Below are positions 39,801-54,800 of a stretch of DNA of 64,000 nucleotides, one piece after another. Position numbers and translations under genes: made by a program. Each line of letters starts with the position of its first letter. Positions within the stretch are counted from its first letter, which is position 1. The notes beneath the pieces are model-generated. The model did no database searches, was not told the DNA's origin, and was given only the letters and a program-made list of their open reading frames with translations. Origin of the DNA: Aptenodytes patagonicus (taxonomy: Eukaryota; Chordata; Aves; Sphenisciformes; Spheniscidae); NCBI RefSeq assembly GCF_965638725.1, contig NC_134963.1:131501-195500 (forward strand), written 5' to 3'.

Positions 39801-42800
39801 CAGAGGAGGCATTCTGACCTCCAGCACGCAGACACAAGTAAAAGCTGAGGACTGTTTCTGTTAATGCCACCAGAGCTGAAGGAAAGCCATTACCACAAGG
39901 GTCTGAAATTCAAGAGGAAGTTTAGAAGGGGATTTTTGGGTATGGCCCAACTGATGGATACAGAAACAGGCTGGTAAAATGTGAGGCCTCACTCCAGCTG
40001 CGTAAAAAAAGAGCAAATCACCGTATTTTCAGTTCTAGCAAAAGCAGAGCTGCTGAGGGTACATGCTTGTTGATCTGGATAGAAGCTACTCAGCTAAGGA
40101 GGGATCATTAAATGGAAGAAACTGCAATATCTGAAGACCTTTTTTATTGTATAGGTGTGAACAGAGAAGATCCTACATACATAGCAACCATTCTACATGT
40201 TAAAATTTAAAGAAAAGTTTGCTGATAAGACAGAAATGCAACATTTTACTCTTCCTCTTTTGTTGCATCTTCCCTTGATCTATTAATGACAGCATGCACC
40301 TTTTTAAGGAAAAGGCTTCTGAGACTGCGTGGCTGCCATCGTTCCACCCCAGCATTATGAACTGGACTTCTTTAAGAAAAGCACAATATTGCAGTATCTT
40401 TCAAAAACCTTGGCCAGAGTGACTATTGATCATTTTTTAACACTCTGCTCTTGAGACAGATGGAACACAAAATGTGGAAGAAATCCATCAGCTAGAGAAA
40501 AGACCTTGTAGTCTATGGACTATAGGTAAGATAAGGAGACAGACACTCCAGAATTTTATTCCCGCCTAATCCTTGCCACTCTTGTTTCAAAGAAATAATT
40601 ATCTGCCTTGTAAAAGATGAATTCATCTCCACTGTTCTCTTTTATTCCCAGCATCCTCTCTTAGATGGCAGATTTTATACCTTTAACCCTGCAGAAATAG
40701 AATTTGAGGCTGCTTTCTTGTGTGCTGCTATTCATAAAATCCCATGTATTCATTTAAGTCTAATCCATTTTTTAAACAAAAAGTTTCTCAAAACCAAGTA
40801 AATAGCAAGTAATGCCATAGGCAAGTTAAAAAAAGGTAACTTACTATAAAAATTTAGCCTTTTCTGAAAATTTTCCGTGAAGTAAATAGTATCTTACTGC
40901 AGTAGTAGCTATAGTAAAGTGAAATTGCTGAATAATTTACAGCTCCCCAGTGTAAAGAAAAACAGAAATGGAACTTTAAAGGTAAACATGTCACTCACAA
41001 GAAGCAGTTATTCTACTCAAAAAACAAAAACCATGATAGCAAACACAAACTACGTAACTTTACCATGAGTAAGTCAAACCAGGATTTATTAAAGCACTTA
41101 TTAAGAAAAAAAAACCCACACAGAAAATTAATGCACTTACCTTCACTGTTTTTAGCAAAATTCAGCTTTATAAGTGATTTGGCATCTAGTTTCTAAAGAA
41201 AATGAAGCATTAAAAAAATTAATCACAACGGAATCTAACTATGGAAATAAAAGGAAACTGTAACATCAGTGTTAGGATTTTAATAGTACATAATTTCTTA
41301 ATAATATATTGCAAGTTATCTGAATCATCAGAACGCTGGGAATTTAAGTTACAGGCAGCCCACAAAAACAAGGCTCACCAAGCCTGAGAACTGGGATACA
41401 TTTATTTACAGTGTTGTAGTTTGACACAGTACAGTGCTAACCAGAGTGAACAAGCTCTGGGAAGTTGCACAACTCTGCCTTAGCACAAATTGAAAGGGGA
41501 GTTTGCATGAAAAGCTAAGAGGCAAAGATCATTGCTGCTGATCAGAAGTGACAATTCAGAAGGGACCTCTGATGAAAGTCATAAAGCCAGCAAACCATTT
41601 TGGCGATCAAGCTCACTACCTTTTCTGAAATAACTGTAATTTTTCTTTTACTTCAGGGAATGTGTAGTGGAGCCCACATGATAACTAGCAATAATGAAGA
41701 GAAATGGAGGCACAAATTCTCTGGAGAGGAGACTGGGGTCATGAAGGCAGACCCAGGAGGGATCTTTGGCCAGTTAATCCCCAGGTAACAATTCCACGGA
41801 AGAGGGAACCGAGATGGCAGCTGAGGCCAGGAGGTCCCGCAGGCTGACGAAATGAGGACAATGTTCTCCCACGCCAGAGAGGACACCACAAACTAAGCTA
41901 GCTCCTACTCTCCCACGCTTCATCAGAAGAATGCCTATGGCATTTTTCTGCTGCCTTCTCTCTGGAGGGGCCTTCTGACAGAGGGAGGGAAGAGCTATTG
42001 GGCTGGCAAGCACTTCTGGACGATCAGGCTGCTCCCTCTCCGCAGCCTTCCCCAAGACATGAAAGCCACAAGCATGCCCAAAATAACAGTGCGCCTTCAG
42101 TAACATGATGAGGCAGGCCCACGTATGCCAGTCATTTAATAGAGTCAGTATGTGATTTGGGCACATCGCCGGCATGACAGGGCATAGCATGACTGGGGTT
42201 GCCCCACCAGCACAGCCCGCCAGGATGGTTAGGTAGCGCTTGACTGGAGCACCCAGTTGGAGACAAAGTCCAGCCCAGCAAGCTGCAAGGCTGAGTCAGG
42301 ATCTTGATATTAAAAAAAACCAACAAACCCTTTGATTGTATCAGCTGTCAGAGGCAGTTTCATTGCCAAATTGATCGTTAAAAGCACACACAGCACAGGC
42401 CTTTTAAAAGAAACAATTGGTTCTCTTCTCAAAACACGCACCTGAACAGATTAGGGAGGTTTTTATAACCCAGACAGCTCTTTATAAACAGCTACGAGTG
42501 GAGATCTGCCAGCCGTGGTACCGACGCTGCTAGTTCAATCATTATGGCAAAAAGCGATAACGAAATCATGTGAAACTAAGTGGGCTTTTTCTGTCTAATC
42601 AAAATTCATATTGTTGGTTCAGAGAGTACATGTTATGACAGCTGGACTCATTCGTTTATAGGAAGGCACTTCTCCAATTGTTTTCAGCCAACTGGCAGGC
42701 TCATTTGCTGCCAGAAAGGTAACCATCTGCTAATTTATTAGCAAGAAGAGCAATGAGGGCTAGTAGGAATAAGATGGGAAAGGGAAGAAAGAGGCCAGGT

Positions 42801-45800
42801 TAGGTGATATTTAGTTAGGCAATGGAAGACCAGTGTCGCTGTTTTTCCTTAAGCAGATTCTCAAAATATCCAACACCAACATCTGCACACTGCTGGGGTA
42901 CAAAGAAAGACAGCAAAGGCAAGGGCAGGTCCTGAAATGACTAAGTGAATGCAGAGCTTTATTAATCTTCTAACTAGAACAAAATTGTCAAAGAAGTAGT
43001 AGGGGAACAGCAGAGTTGCCAAAATGAACATATGATCCTGGACAGATCTGTTCAACCTAAACAACTTGTTAACACAAAGTAGCATCCATCTGTGCGCATG
43101 TTGTACAAGAGCCCAAAAATTATGTTCCAGAAACAGCTTCTTTAGAAATATGACTGCTGGAAACGTTGATAATTTCAAGGAAGGCCTTTACGTTATCTTC
43201 CTGGCAGACTTGAACTATCCCCAAAACATATGAGCAGGTCATCTTTAAACAAAAATGGAAACAGTTCCCTAAGAAACAGTTTAGTGTGACTGAAGATTCA
43301 GATTTATACCTCGACAGAAATTTAGTGGAAAAGACAGACTAAACTGCTGTACAGACTTTAAAGGTAGCAAAAACTGCAGTACGCTGTTTCATCTGTCAAC
43401 ATATGATGCATTGTTAGAAATGCTGCCAAGTCCTCGGACTCTTACTCCGTACCCAGGGAAATAGTATGGTATTTCAGGTCACATCTTTCCATAATATGGA
43501 AAAAGGTTAGTTTTCAGCATCAGTTACTCATGGTGCATCAGCTGCTCGTGCTGGCATCTGTTCCCCACTGAGACCAGCACTTATACAGTCTTGTATGTCA
43601 ACAGTAAATTAAAAAACAGTGATTTTCATGCAGAGGCTAAAATACATACACTGCCCTGGCGTCTTTTTCCAGGATGAGAACTCTATACTGAAGTGCTCTA
43701 TGAATGTTATAAACTTTTGTTGCCACAGACTGGCCTCCTATCAAGCTTATGTTGAAGAAGTGACCTTGCCCTCTGGAGCAGCTCTGTGCTTCAGCTCAGC
43801 TGGCAACTGCTTTGTGCTCAAGCAGTCCCATGCTGTATCACGAGGGAACTTCGTACCTCTGATGAAGGATGTTTTTTGTGCAATGTATTCATGAAAAGGG
43901 ATGGAGATGGACCAAGAGTTGTATATGAGAAAATACGTGGGGGTAATATAATTAGGGTAACACCTCAAAAATATTTTGAGAAGTTGATTAATGCATGGAA
44001 AGAGAAGAGGAGGATTTAGTGTTTTGTCAGAGGAAACCTTTGGAGCACCAGAACAGCAAAACCAGGCAATGATCTGCTACAAAGGATTGCCATGGCCTAC
44101 AAAGGCAGCTCAGTGCCCGAGACCAGGCTGCAGCATCGGGCAACTGCACACGGAGCAGCCACAGAGGAGTGAGTCCAGTCTGCATGCCAGGACTTCCAGT
44201 AGGTCCAATTTTGAAAGACCTACACGTTACACAGGAAACTATGAAAGAACATGATATAGAAAACCTACATAATTTTTTTTTTCTTCTCAAGTTCTTCATT
44301 TCACATGAAAACAGGGTTATCGTGTGTGCGTGAATCTGCTTTTATTTATTCTCCATCAAAAGTCAAAGCTTTCCAAGCATCGTCACACAGTTTGTTGCCA
44401 TGGAAATGACCATTATGCCACAAACAGGTGCCAGTCTTCATGGGAAGAGACAGCAGGAGTGAATGAATCCTAAAATGAGTTAAAGTACTTGTTTTCATGT
44501 ATTTCTATTACTGATGAAGCATAAGAGAGCTCAAATATTGTGCAGACAGCTCAAGTTCAAAACTATTTCCAACCTGAGTTTCCCCGACACACACCTACCA
44601 TCCAGTTTCAGCCAATCTCCAGTGAAGAAAGCAAGGAAAAAATAATGTTTATTAAAAACACTTGATCTAATTAAAATTCTAAATTCTTAATGAAAATGAA
44701 AGGCCACAAGCATGCACCACTTCCCCTAAGCAGAAATAAGGGCTGCATATTCACTTCTAAAAATATTTTATGCAAGAATACTGGAAAGCAGACGCATTTC
44801 ACGGCATGTAGTGCCAGCTGCTCCACAGCAAGGAAGGGCTAAAAAGACAAACCCAAAAACCCTGCAAGCTTTTTTTCTCAGCTGACTCCTCTCTCGCATG
44901 CACACTTCCACAAAGGCAGCCAAGGCTACTTTTGGCCATGACCTACTTTCTTGCAGCAGCGAGAAGCCCCACTGCCCCGTGCGCTGTCATCTGTCAGCTG
45001 ATAGCACTTGTTCCTGTGGGATCCCAAAGGGCCGCATCCTTTATTGATACCCAAAGCAGAGGTTGTTACAATGCGTAGGTTAGTGGGGCACTGTGGCAGC
45101 TCATGGATGAAGCACACTGACTGTTTTGAGTTAAATCATTCTCTGTCATCGCTGTGTGTCTCATGAAGATATAAACTACAATCCCTGCGCATCAATTAGT
45201 TACACTCTCTGAATCCCTTCGGTCTGAGGCTGCACATTCTTCTTGTTAATGAGGCTCTGACCCTGTTGGATACGCACCAACCTGAAAAGCAATCAAAACG
45301 GGCTCATTTGATTCTCTACACATTCTCTCACACGGGTAGAGTTAGTGACGTGCGGCAGGAGTTGTATTTAGTAAATACAGACTTTCCCACTCTATCAACA
45401 GTAACTGATTTAGCGTTAAAATGTTCCAACACTTGGGGATCGGACACCCTTCTGAATGGCCTCTGACAGGAATACACGATAATCCAGTGAAGCTATCGTG
45501 GGGAAAAATTAATGTGTCATGTCTGAACTGGTTGACAACATCATCCAGGGCTGACGTGGCCATTTGGGAGGTTCTCATCCCACCAAAACAAGCAACACAG
45601 TTACTTCAAATAGAAGAGAAAGCCAAACCAAATACTAATACTAAAACACAATGTTGCCTACCAAGTACCAAATTTAGCTTAACAACAGCAAATGAATTTT
45701 GTATTCAATTCTTTGGTTCCTTTAAAGATGAGACCTGTTATTTTTTGCATACAACTCCATATTTTAAAAAGCTCTCTTACAATTTTCCCTGCTATAAAAC

Positions 45801-48800
45801 TTTCAAGAAATATGGGGATATCAAGTGAATGAGTAGTATTGGAGTAACTCCATGTATAATGTTACTTATTTCAGATCTTGTAAATGGATTTAATGATGAT
45901 AAAAGGCATTGGAAGTCCTCAGCAAGTCTACACATTATGGGAATGTGATTGGAAACACCAGCTCTGTTTTAACAAGATAAGTCATCTTCACATAGTTAAA
46001 TATTTCATGAAAAATTTGGGGTCAGCAGCCAAGAAGCCAGAATAGTCTCATGATTCAAGGTATCGTTTCTATGTTCAGTTCAACAGCAAAAACACTAGAT
46101 ATTTATCATGTGGACAACTGTCTACCAAATGCTAAAAAGATACCCTCAATTTACATTCTTGGATGAAGCTGCTGTTTAACTGCAGCTTTCACCTACTACT
46201 GAACTGGTATGAAAATGGACACAAAAGATCCTTCATTACCCGCTTCCAGACCACTGTATTTCCATATTTAAATTTTAATTAAACTGACACTATATGGTCA
46301 CCAAAGCCTTGTCCAGAGAATCATAAAGATATGCTTGATAACACACATGGCTCACAGATACTAGCAATAATGTTGCTCTATCAAAGAGCACATTAACAGA
46401 AATTACTATGAGAAAAAGATGTGTAGTTTCATGTGCAAGATTAAACCTCCAGTCTTAATGCAGTCAGAAGTCTATCAATCCAGAGACCCACAGCCAAATA
46501 CAACATGGTTCATGGAAAAAAACGCTTTGCAGAAGCATCAAAAAGCTAGTCTCCAATTTTAGTGAAGAACAGGCAAGTAAGGATCTGTGGGAAACCTCAT
46601 GCTACATTTCATTTAAGGCTAGAGCATTTCACAGCTGCTAGTTTTTCAAGTGTCACAATCACAAAACTCGATCCGATGTGCACACTTCCACCAAAACATG
46701 GAAAAGGAAAAAAAGAGACCATCTGTTTGGTCTGTAAAACCTAGATGTAAATACTTTTTTGCTGTAAGGGAAATAATGCATTAGGAATAATGCTAGACAC
46801 ATTTATCTGCCTGTGTCCAGAGCTGGCTTACTGGATAAAACACTGCCCATCACCAGCACAATCCCCATCAGCAAGGTGTGAAGAAGTCACAGCAGCTTGG
46901 TCAGTGACTCATGACACTGGAGGGTTTTAAACATCTCCTTTTAATAAAGCACTTGAACAGTAAGTCTTGGCAAATCTCATCATCTTGCCCTCAGTTTCCC
47001 AAAGATACAGGGAATTGAAAAATAAATTCCCCTTTTAGGACAGATAAAGGCTAACTCTTAGTGGTGCTGGGTGCACTACTGTAAAACACACAGATACAAC
47101 TATCCACATGTTCGTCAGTAACAAAAGAGAGTGGGAAAGTTTCAGAAAGCCCAACAGAAAAGGAGTCATCTTCCAGGTCATCAGCCTCACCAGGACCTTC
47201 ATCGCCTTGACCTCCCCCCCCTCCCGTGTTTTATGACCATTTCCAGTTATGACACACGACTTTCTGGTCGTTCCTCCAGGCAGGAATCATGTTCTCATGT
47301 TTCTATCCAGGGGCCTTGAAAATTTATGGTCACTAGTCAAACATTAACTCATTTAGACTGTTGACTAAAAGCTAATAATTTCTGAAGCAAATGAGGTAAG
47401 ATGACATGGTTCAGTTGCTGCATATTGAAGAGTTCATCTCATTCAAAGTGGATTCTAGGCATTTGAGCAGCAGCTTGTGTCTGCTGTCCCCAGACAAAAA
47501 TGCACCTGGAGAGAGATGCTTAATGATGATGGCTGTAACCATCCGTGCCTGAAAGACTGCTACAGGCCACAGAAATACAGGCAGCAACATTCAACTGGAA
47601 ACAAACAAACAAACAAACAAACAAAGAGAGAAAAGGAAGAACCACTGATCATCCTGGCTAACTCTTATTTGTAAATAAGTACCTGCTTCTGAGATGACCC
47701 AAGCTATCAAGAGAAAATGCAACAAACGATCATATTCTGACAGCACCCTTCATGTCTCAACACATACACTGAAGCTGTTTTCTGTCTTACACTATCATGT
47801 GTAATATATCTAAGTATTATCAAAGTATTTCAGGAAGACATTAGAAAATATTTCCACCACTGTACCAGGCGTTCACCCAGCATTTACTGTGTATGATTAA
47901 GTCTGTTCAAAGAAGATAAATTAAAATTAAACAGATGCAGAGTAGGACAACTGTGACCATTTAGGGTATAGAGAACTTAAAGGCAAGAAGAACATCTGAC
48001 AGGAAAATACAAGTCTCAACAAGAAAATGTCAAGAAAGCATTAAATTTCTCTGTACCAAATACACAGCTGTAAACACTAACAGATAGAAGAACAGATTTG
48101 GCACAAATACAAACGAGACTAAGCTGGTCAAACCCAAAATTTACAGAAGATATCTATCAGATGAAAAACGATCAGAAGAACCTCTCGGCAGTCACAGCAG
48201 GAAGAAAGGAAACACCAGTTCAAGACAGAGCACACAGTTTGCAAAGCAGATTGTGAGAGAGCCGAAGACCTCAGAGAGTCTTCCAGTTTTCTGTTCCTGA
48301 TCATTTCACCCTTCTTTCTGCAACACATGAAAACTAACTAAGCTGGATTTGTCTGAATAATTTTTCAACAACAAAGCTTCCCTTGGTTTTATTTCTGTAA
48401 GCTTTGTTCTCTGCTCCATAGTAAGTTATTACTCACCCAGAACAAAACTGTATTCCCATCCCCCGCTAAAACTTTTCTTACAAATAAACAAGAAAAGAAC
48501 CTCCCTCCTTCACTTCAAATGTACAGGAAAAAATAAGTTTAACAAAAGGGAAAAAAAGCAGCAACTGACATTTATACCTAGGCAATATCTGAAGACTTCA
48601 CTTGAGTTGAATCAGACAAATTAAGAAATGTACTTTGAATTTCAAAGCTGAAGATGTGCCGACTTCTTCTGACGCGTATGTGAAAAGCATTCTCTAGAGG
48701 AGAATTAAAATTCTCATTTTATACATCACTTACGCTACAGTCAAATGAGACCTGAAGTTACTGATCCACCTAAATGATGACTCATTTCCAAAGCCCCAAG

Positions 48801-51800
48801 GAGAAAACGTAGCAGACTACTTGGATTTCAGGTGCTGTGCTCTGATGTTGAGGGAAAAACAAAACAAAACAATTAAAGGGGGATATGTCTCACTTCTGAA
48901 TTTTTCTACATAATAAAAACTATCTCAATTGGTCAAATTATTTTCCTCTTAATCAGACAGTCCCAGCACTCTAGATATGGAAGACTGACGTGGAGATAGC
49001 CTGCCTGTGGAGGGCTGCACAGCAGTTTCCTCTAGATATTTTTTATCTAGACAAAGAATGAAAATGCTCAGAGTAAGCACAATCTGTTAGAAACAGTAAG
49101 AATGAAGAAAACTTTTCAAGAGGAAAAAAAAAGAAAAGTCACAAGGAAAATCTAACTCCTGCTGCAGTGTGCCATCTTTAGAAGACCATCAAAATTGTAA
49201 GATAGTATTACCGGCATGTTGCAGAAAGGTCTAGACAAGTGCTCTGAAAGTGCATCACACTGAACATTATCTACAGCTATTACATTTTCCTGACAATGTA
49301 TTCCAATGGCAGCTACTGCTAGGCTGGCATGAAAGAGGTCACCTTCAAACCACAGATCCTTGTCTGATGACATCCGTTATTTGCTGCTCATTATCTACAA
49401 ACATACCTGGAATAACATAATTAAAAGCCATAGTCACTGTTGATTTAGCCAATACGGGTCACATGAAACTTGAACTTGTCCTCTCCCCCGTTCAGGCCAG
49501 AGACCCGTTCCACTCAACTCATTGCTGGATGAGTTTTGTTTGTGATCTTGATCTCGACACCTCTGACTCAGCAACATGTGAAGCTCATGCAATCCACTTA
49601 CAGGAATCCATTCCTGAAACACACAGGCTCTGAGCTGATTATCTGATAGAGGTGGAGAGCAATTTGTAGTGAACTATAAAGCTTTGGCTGGAATTTAACC
49701 TGTACTTTAACACCTGTTCCTACAGTACTTGATATTTCTCATACTCCTGACAGGCTGCAGTTGCTTTATTCAGAATATTGCAAAAGACAAAAAAAATACC
49801 TAAGCCCTCTTTCTCATTATGTTCACTTCTCGGGTGAAGAAACAATTATCAGTGCTTTCTATTTCTGTATCTGTGCTTTCAAAATACATACATGGTAAAA
49901 ACACTTTTATGTTTAAGGAAGTTTCACCTTTGCTCTAATTTCTGCATCCTTTTCAGGCAGGATTTCCCTTATTTAGACAGCCAAAGACTTTTTTAGTGCA
50001 TAAAAAAAAGTGCTGTAAGGTTGTTCGTTCATTTTTAAAGTGGGATTAATAAGTTCAGCAGTAAAAAAGTAATTTTCTCCATATCCTCTCCATTAACCTT
50101 GTCAGCAAGCTCCTCTCACCACAAGACCCGCAACCGATTTCTGTGAGACTGACTGAAATCTAGTTGATCAACTTGAAATGAAACCATGCTTTCACAATAA
50201 AATGAAGTAACAATAGCCACCAGCATTTGGGAGAGGAATTAGCTAATAAACATATTTAAGGAACGTATTTGAGAATGACTTTCCAAAGTTTTGAAATAAC
50301 AGACTTGGTTGCAATTTTTTCTTTTGAGGGTAAGAAGTTATTGGTTTTGAAAGTGCCTGTAATTAGTCAGGCAAGCATCACCCTACCAACCTTATTTCAA
50401 ACAAATTATTAAAAAAAAGGGTACTGCTTACATTCCTACCTGAGCAGTGCTGGAGTGAGGAGGTGTCTGCTACAGGCTCTGTCATTGCTGCAGGGCATTG
50501 CAGGTACAAGATGTGTGTCTCTAGGTGCTTTCAAAGCGTGGATCAGACAGGCTTACTGCATGAGGCAGGCACCTGTACTGCTGCAATTATTTGACCATAT
50601 TAGTCAAAATCTCACCCCAAATCATTTTTATTTGGTAAATACAGGATTAAGAATGTGGGAGAACAATAGCAAGTATTTATCTTGTACACAGAGCAAAACT
50701 TTGGGTACAGCTCTCTCTTTTAAGAAGGCAGATGTCCTACTGGGAAAAGTCAGATTTTCAGCCTTCCTACTCCAAAGTTAGTCCTCATTTTCCATGTCAG
50801 TGGCTCTGCCTTCTACTACCTCTTTATATGCCCCAGACTCCTTTTTATGGTTGGCAGCCCAAGCAAAAGGCTTTCCCAACCCTAAAAAAAATCCTCAGAA
50901 TTTATAAAAATTTTCCCATTTAACCTAGTAAGAAGCTAAAACCTTGTGACACTTAAGAAAAAGCTCTCTCTGGCCTGGAGGTCTGGATCCTAACCTTGCA
51001 TGAGACAGGGCACAACACAAATTGTGCTCTGCCTCATTTGGACCAGAAATGCGACTCCTAGTCTCATACATCCACCACACAGCATCTTCAGGTCTCTTAA
51101 CCTGACTCTTAGGCATATGTTAAGCCCAAACTAAATTAACTCGACTGAATCCTGTTTGCCCTTCAGGACATACACATGCAGCAACCACACAGCTGGGCGT
51201 GGCCCTTAACGTGAGGATTGCCTCTCTGGGTTATGCAGGATCAGCAGACACATGGATTTTAGTTTGCTCTGAGCAGTGCAGAAAGAATACACATAGGTGA
51301 ACCCTCTATGAGAGTTTAAAAGCAGATGCACTTAAAACAGTCACAAAATTGTCTTTGGAACAAAGCCTTAGAAGCAAACACCAGAGATTAACTGACTTTC
51401 AACTGTCCAAAATAACTAAATTCCCACAGAAAAGGGGGGACAAGAGGCAAAGACCTTAGCTATTTCTGATACAGGGGAAGAGAGGTATTTGCCCAAGGTT
51501 ACAGAGCCTTGAATGGGGCTGAATTACAACCACAATTATTTGGTCTGCCCACACGCAGTTAGAATGTCACTGAACCAGAGCAGAAAAATAGTTATTTATA
51601 TCAGAAACATTACAATGCAAAGGAGAAAAATAGCTCAGCCCACATACAACATATCCATGCAACAATTTCCTTGAAATTCCTGTCAGAAGGCATGCTGATC
51701 TATCATCTGTTCATATTTGAGATTCCAACAAACCAGACAAGCTCTGACCAATCTCACTTCTTGGAAACAGGTACTCCTGAGCCCAGCTGGCTGACTTGTG

Positions 51801-54800
51801 TGGGCATGCTGGTCACTGCTGTCATATCGCCGCTACATGAAACGTTCTGGCAAGCTTGCAACTATCTGCAAGCCCAAGAAGCCAAAGTGCTGTTCTCAGT
51901 AAAAAGGAATGAGCTAACTATGACTTTCCTCTTTATTTTACGCAATTTTAGTATAAACATAAGATGGTGCAGTGTCCTGACAAAGCTGACAAAAAAAACC
52001 TAAGTGAGCCAATGCCATCTGACAGGCTATAGTTCAGCTGCAAGAGATGCACTGTTTCTTCCAAAATTATTGGTGTAGTAACATAAGTATTTTTTACCCC
52101 AATACATTATTAAAAAGGGGGAAAAAGATAAATCTAAAGTTACTTTCTGGAATAGCTCATGGGAAACTCTAGACAAAGGTCAATAGTGATTTGTTTCTCC
52201 AAATGGATATTGGTGTCCATACTGCATGTCAGGAGAATGTTCAGAAAAGCAAGAAAAATAAACTGTAAACCATAAGGAAGGAAAGAAAAAAAAATTAAAA
52301 TATTTTAAACATATCAAAGAATAACTGTGATCTTGGCATTGCAAAATTTCTTTAAAAAGGAAGGCTGGTCCAATAGTTTAGGACTCAGAAGAATCAGAGA
52401 AGTCACTTGTAGATCAGTTCACAAACATCCAATTAATAAAAGACTAGCACAGTCCTACCCCCTGGGAGCACTGTGAAGATAAATATACTAATGATTGCAA
52501 GGCTCTCCAGTTCTCCACTGAGGGGTCCACTTCAGAAATAAGAGAGTTAGACAGAATTAGTGAGTATCAAGAGTGCACCATTAACAATGCCATTTCCAAG
52601 TAGCCTATTGACTTCTCTAAAAGGCCTCTAGCAAACTGTAACAACAGAAGTACAAGCCACAAAGGATTTCATTATTATTTTTAACTTCAGGACAAAAAAA
52701 TGGAAAAATTCTCCAGAGCCTCATCACCAATAACGAATCATGGATCTGTGCAAAGTAACTTCATAAGTCACTATACAAAACATGGCATTGCAGCAAATCT
52801 GGCTCAATTCCTTCTTAAACAAACCTGGAGTCTTAAGTTTCTGTAAGTCACCAACTCATTACAGAAAATATTTTCTGGTTTCCACAATGAGCAAGCTGTA
52901 CAAGTTACAGAAGGTGCACACACAATGATAGATTAAATAGAGGGCAGTACAGTCTAGAGATGTCCAAGCTCAACTCATTGACTTCCTCTGCCACCTACCC
53001 TGCCTTGTCCCAGCACCCCCATGCCCTTCCTGCCTGATGCCATCCTCCCCTTCTGAAAACCAGAGCTGGCCCTCTGGGAAACAAAGGCTAAATTACTACA
53101 CTCCCTCCAACTTATAGCTCCACAGGGCTGGATTCAGCAGGGCTGTGTGCTGTTCTGGAGAGCAAGCATCTCTTTTTTGTTCCAAGTGGTCTGGAACACC
53201 TTTGTCCTGTGGAGGACACAGCAGTACAGCACAAGTCCACCACTGAAGAAAAGGGAAGAAGAAAGGGCTTCCCAAACAGAGTGATACAGAGGAAAAGGGG
53301 ATGCATGTTGAGGAGAGCTGGAGGTGCGCTGCAGATCAACTACAGAAGCACAAGTCTGGGTAAACTAACAGATCTCAAAGTCCAACTTCATTTGAGCATT
53401 TATGGTTCACCAAGTATATTCTGCACAATCTCCCTTTCTCTGTATTACAGAAGACCACTAGACACATTACACGTCTTGCTTAGCATTCACCCAAAGTAAT
53501 TTTAAACCACATCACGGTTCACAGTCTGAAATAAGAACAGGTGTCATGGAGCTGCTCTGAGTGGAAAAAATTCATCTGGCAACACCCCAAAACTCCCAAC
53601 CAATGCACAGAGCAGCAAGGTGGTGAGAGGCTGGCAAAAACAAATTAAATAGCTGTAATTCAATTCCTTCTCCACAATACATTGGCCTCTTCATGTGTGA
53701 AGAAAGACCTTCAATCTTCTCTCCATCGCATAAACACACTTGCAGTTTGCTATAACTGAAGATATTGAGTCTCAGACAGCCTGTTCATGTTTAGAGTTTG
53801 GAATGCTGCATTTGTATTTAGCTTCTCCTCGTATCTGACTGCTGGGAAAATCTTTAATCAAACACAAGATGTTTCAATGGTAATCTCATACCACAAAGCC
53901 ATCTGCAAATCAACCAACAATCCTGTGCAATGGCTGCCACCTAATGCTCGGGAAAGTAACTGCACTTACTGAAGGAAAAGACAAGTTTCAGTAACTCAAG
54001 CAACAATTTCTGTTTAAAATTTTCCTCTGTGCCCTCACAAACAATGCACTCTCTTTTAACACACCAGAAAAAAAAAAAATTCCAACAAGGAAATATCTTC
54101 AGTTCTTCGTATTTATCTGGTGCTTTACAACTTCACGCTACTACAGAAAGTGCTCCCTTCATAATAATCATTTATGCAGAAAAAGGGGGGAGAAAAACCA
54201 CTAAGGGCTGATCGTAGTGTGAAATCCCAGTCTCACAATGAACTATCATGACAGAGGCAGGTCAGAAGTTTTCTGAAATATATTGTCAAGATAACTCAAA
54301 AGATTTTGCAGCTTAAGCTTACCATTCATAATATCATCTATTAATCTCTCCAATCTGCACAAAGCCAAATATCCTTTTGGTTAGGAAACATCACTGCAAG
54401 TTTAATCACAGATGGCGAGGTGAGCTTGCCAGCCCCTTGCCCTGTATGGACTAGAATTCTGCTTATACGAGGCAAGCAGTACAGAGCCTTTTCCGTCAAT
54501 GACCAGTCAGGCTTTCTGGGCATCACTAGCAGTAACAAAAGAGCTCGTATTTCCATCTATACAGATTTTAATTATGCCACACCTGTAAGAAAGGCAAGAT
54601 ACCCTGGGAGTTTATAGAAATGAACTGCGCATTTTCTCTGCCATACTATTTACAATCCAATCCAATGGGGGGGGGGGGGGGGGGGGGAGGGGAGCTCTCC
54701 CCTTTCTTCTGCACACACAGTCCGGGGCTGATTATTTTCTACTACAAAGATCATTAGCAGGATGACAGCAAGGGGATATCAGGTCTCAAATCCAGAAGCT

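Noticed and set aside
45421..45828. 135-codon open frame on the plus strand in intron 5
   Set aside because: No recognisable domain, no splice or promoter context, composition like the surrounding intron.
46981..47040. CAGTTTCCC word resembling MIR
   Set aside because: Only the one word matches; the rest of the MIR core is absent.
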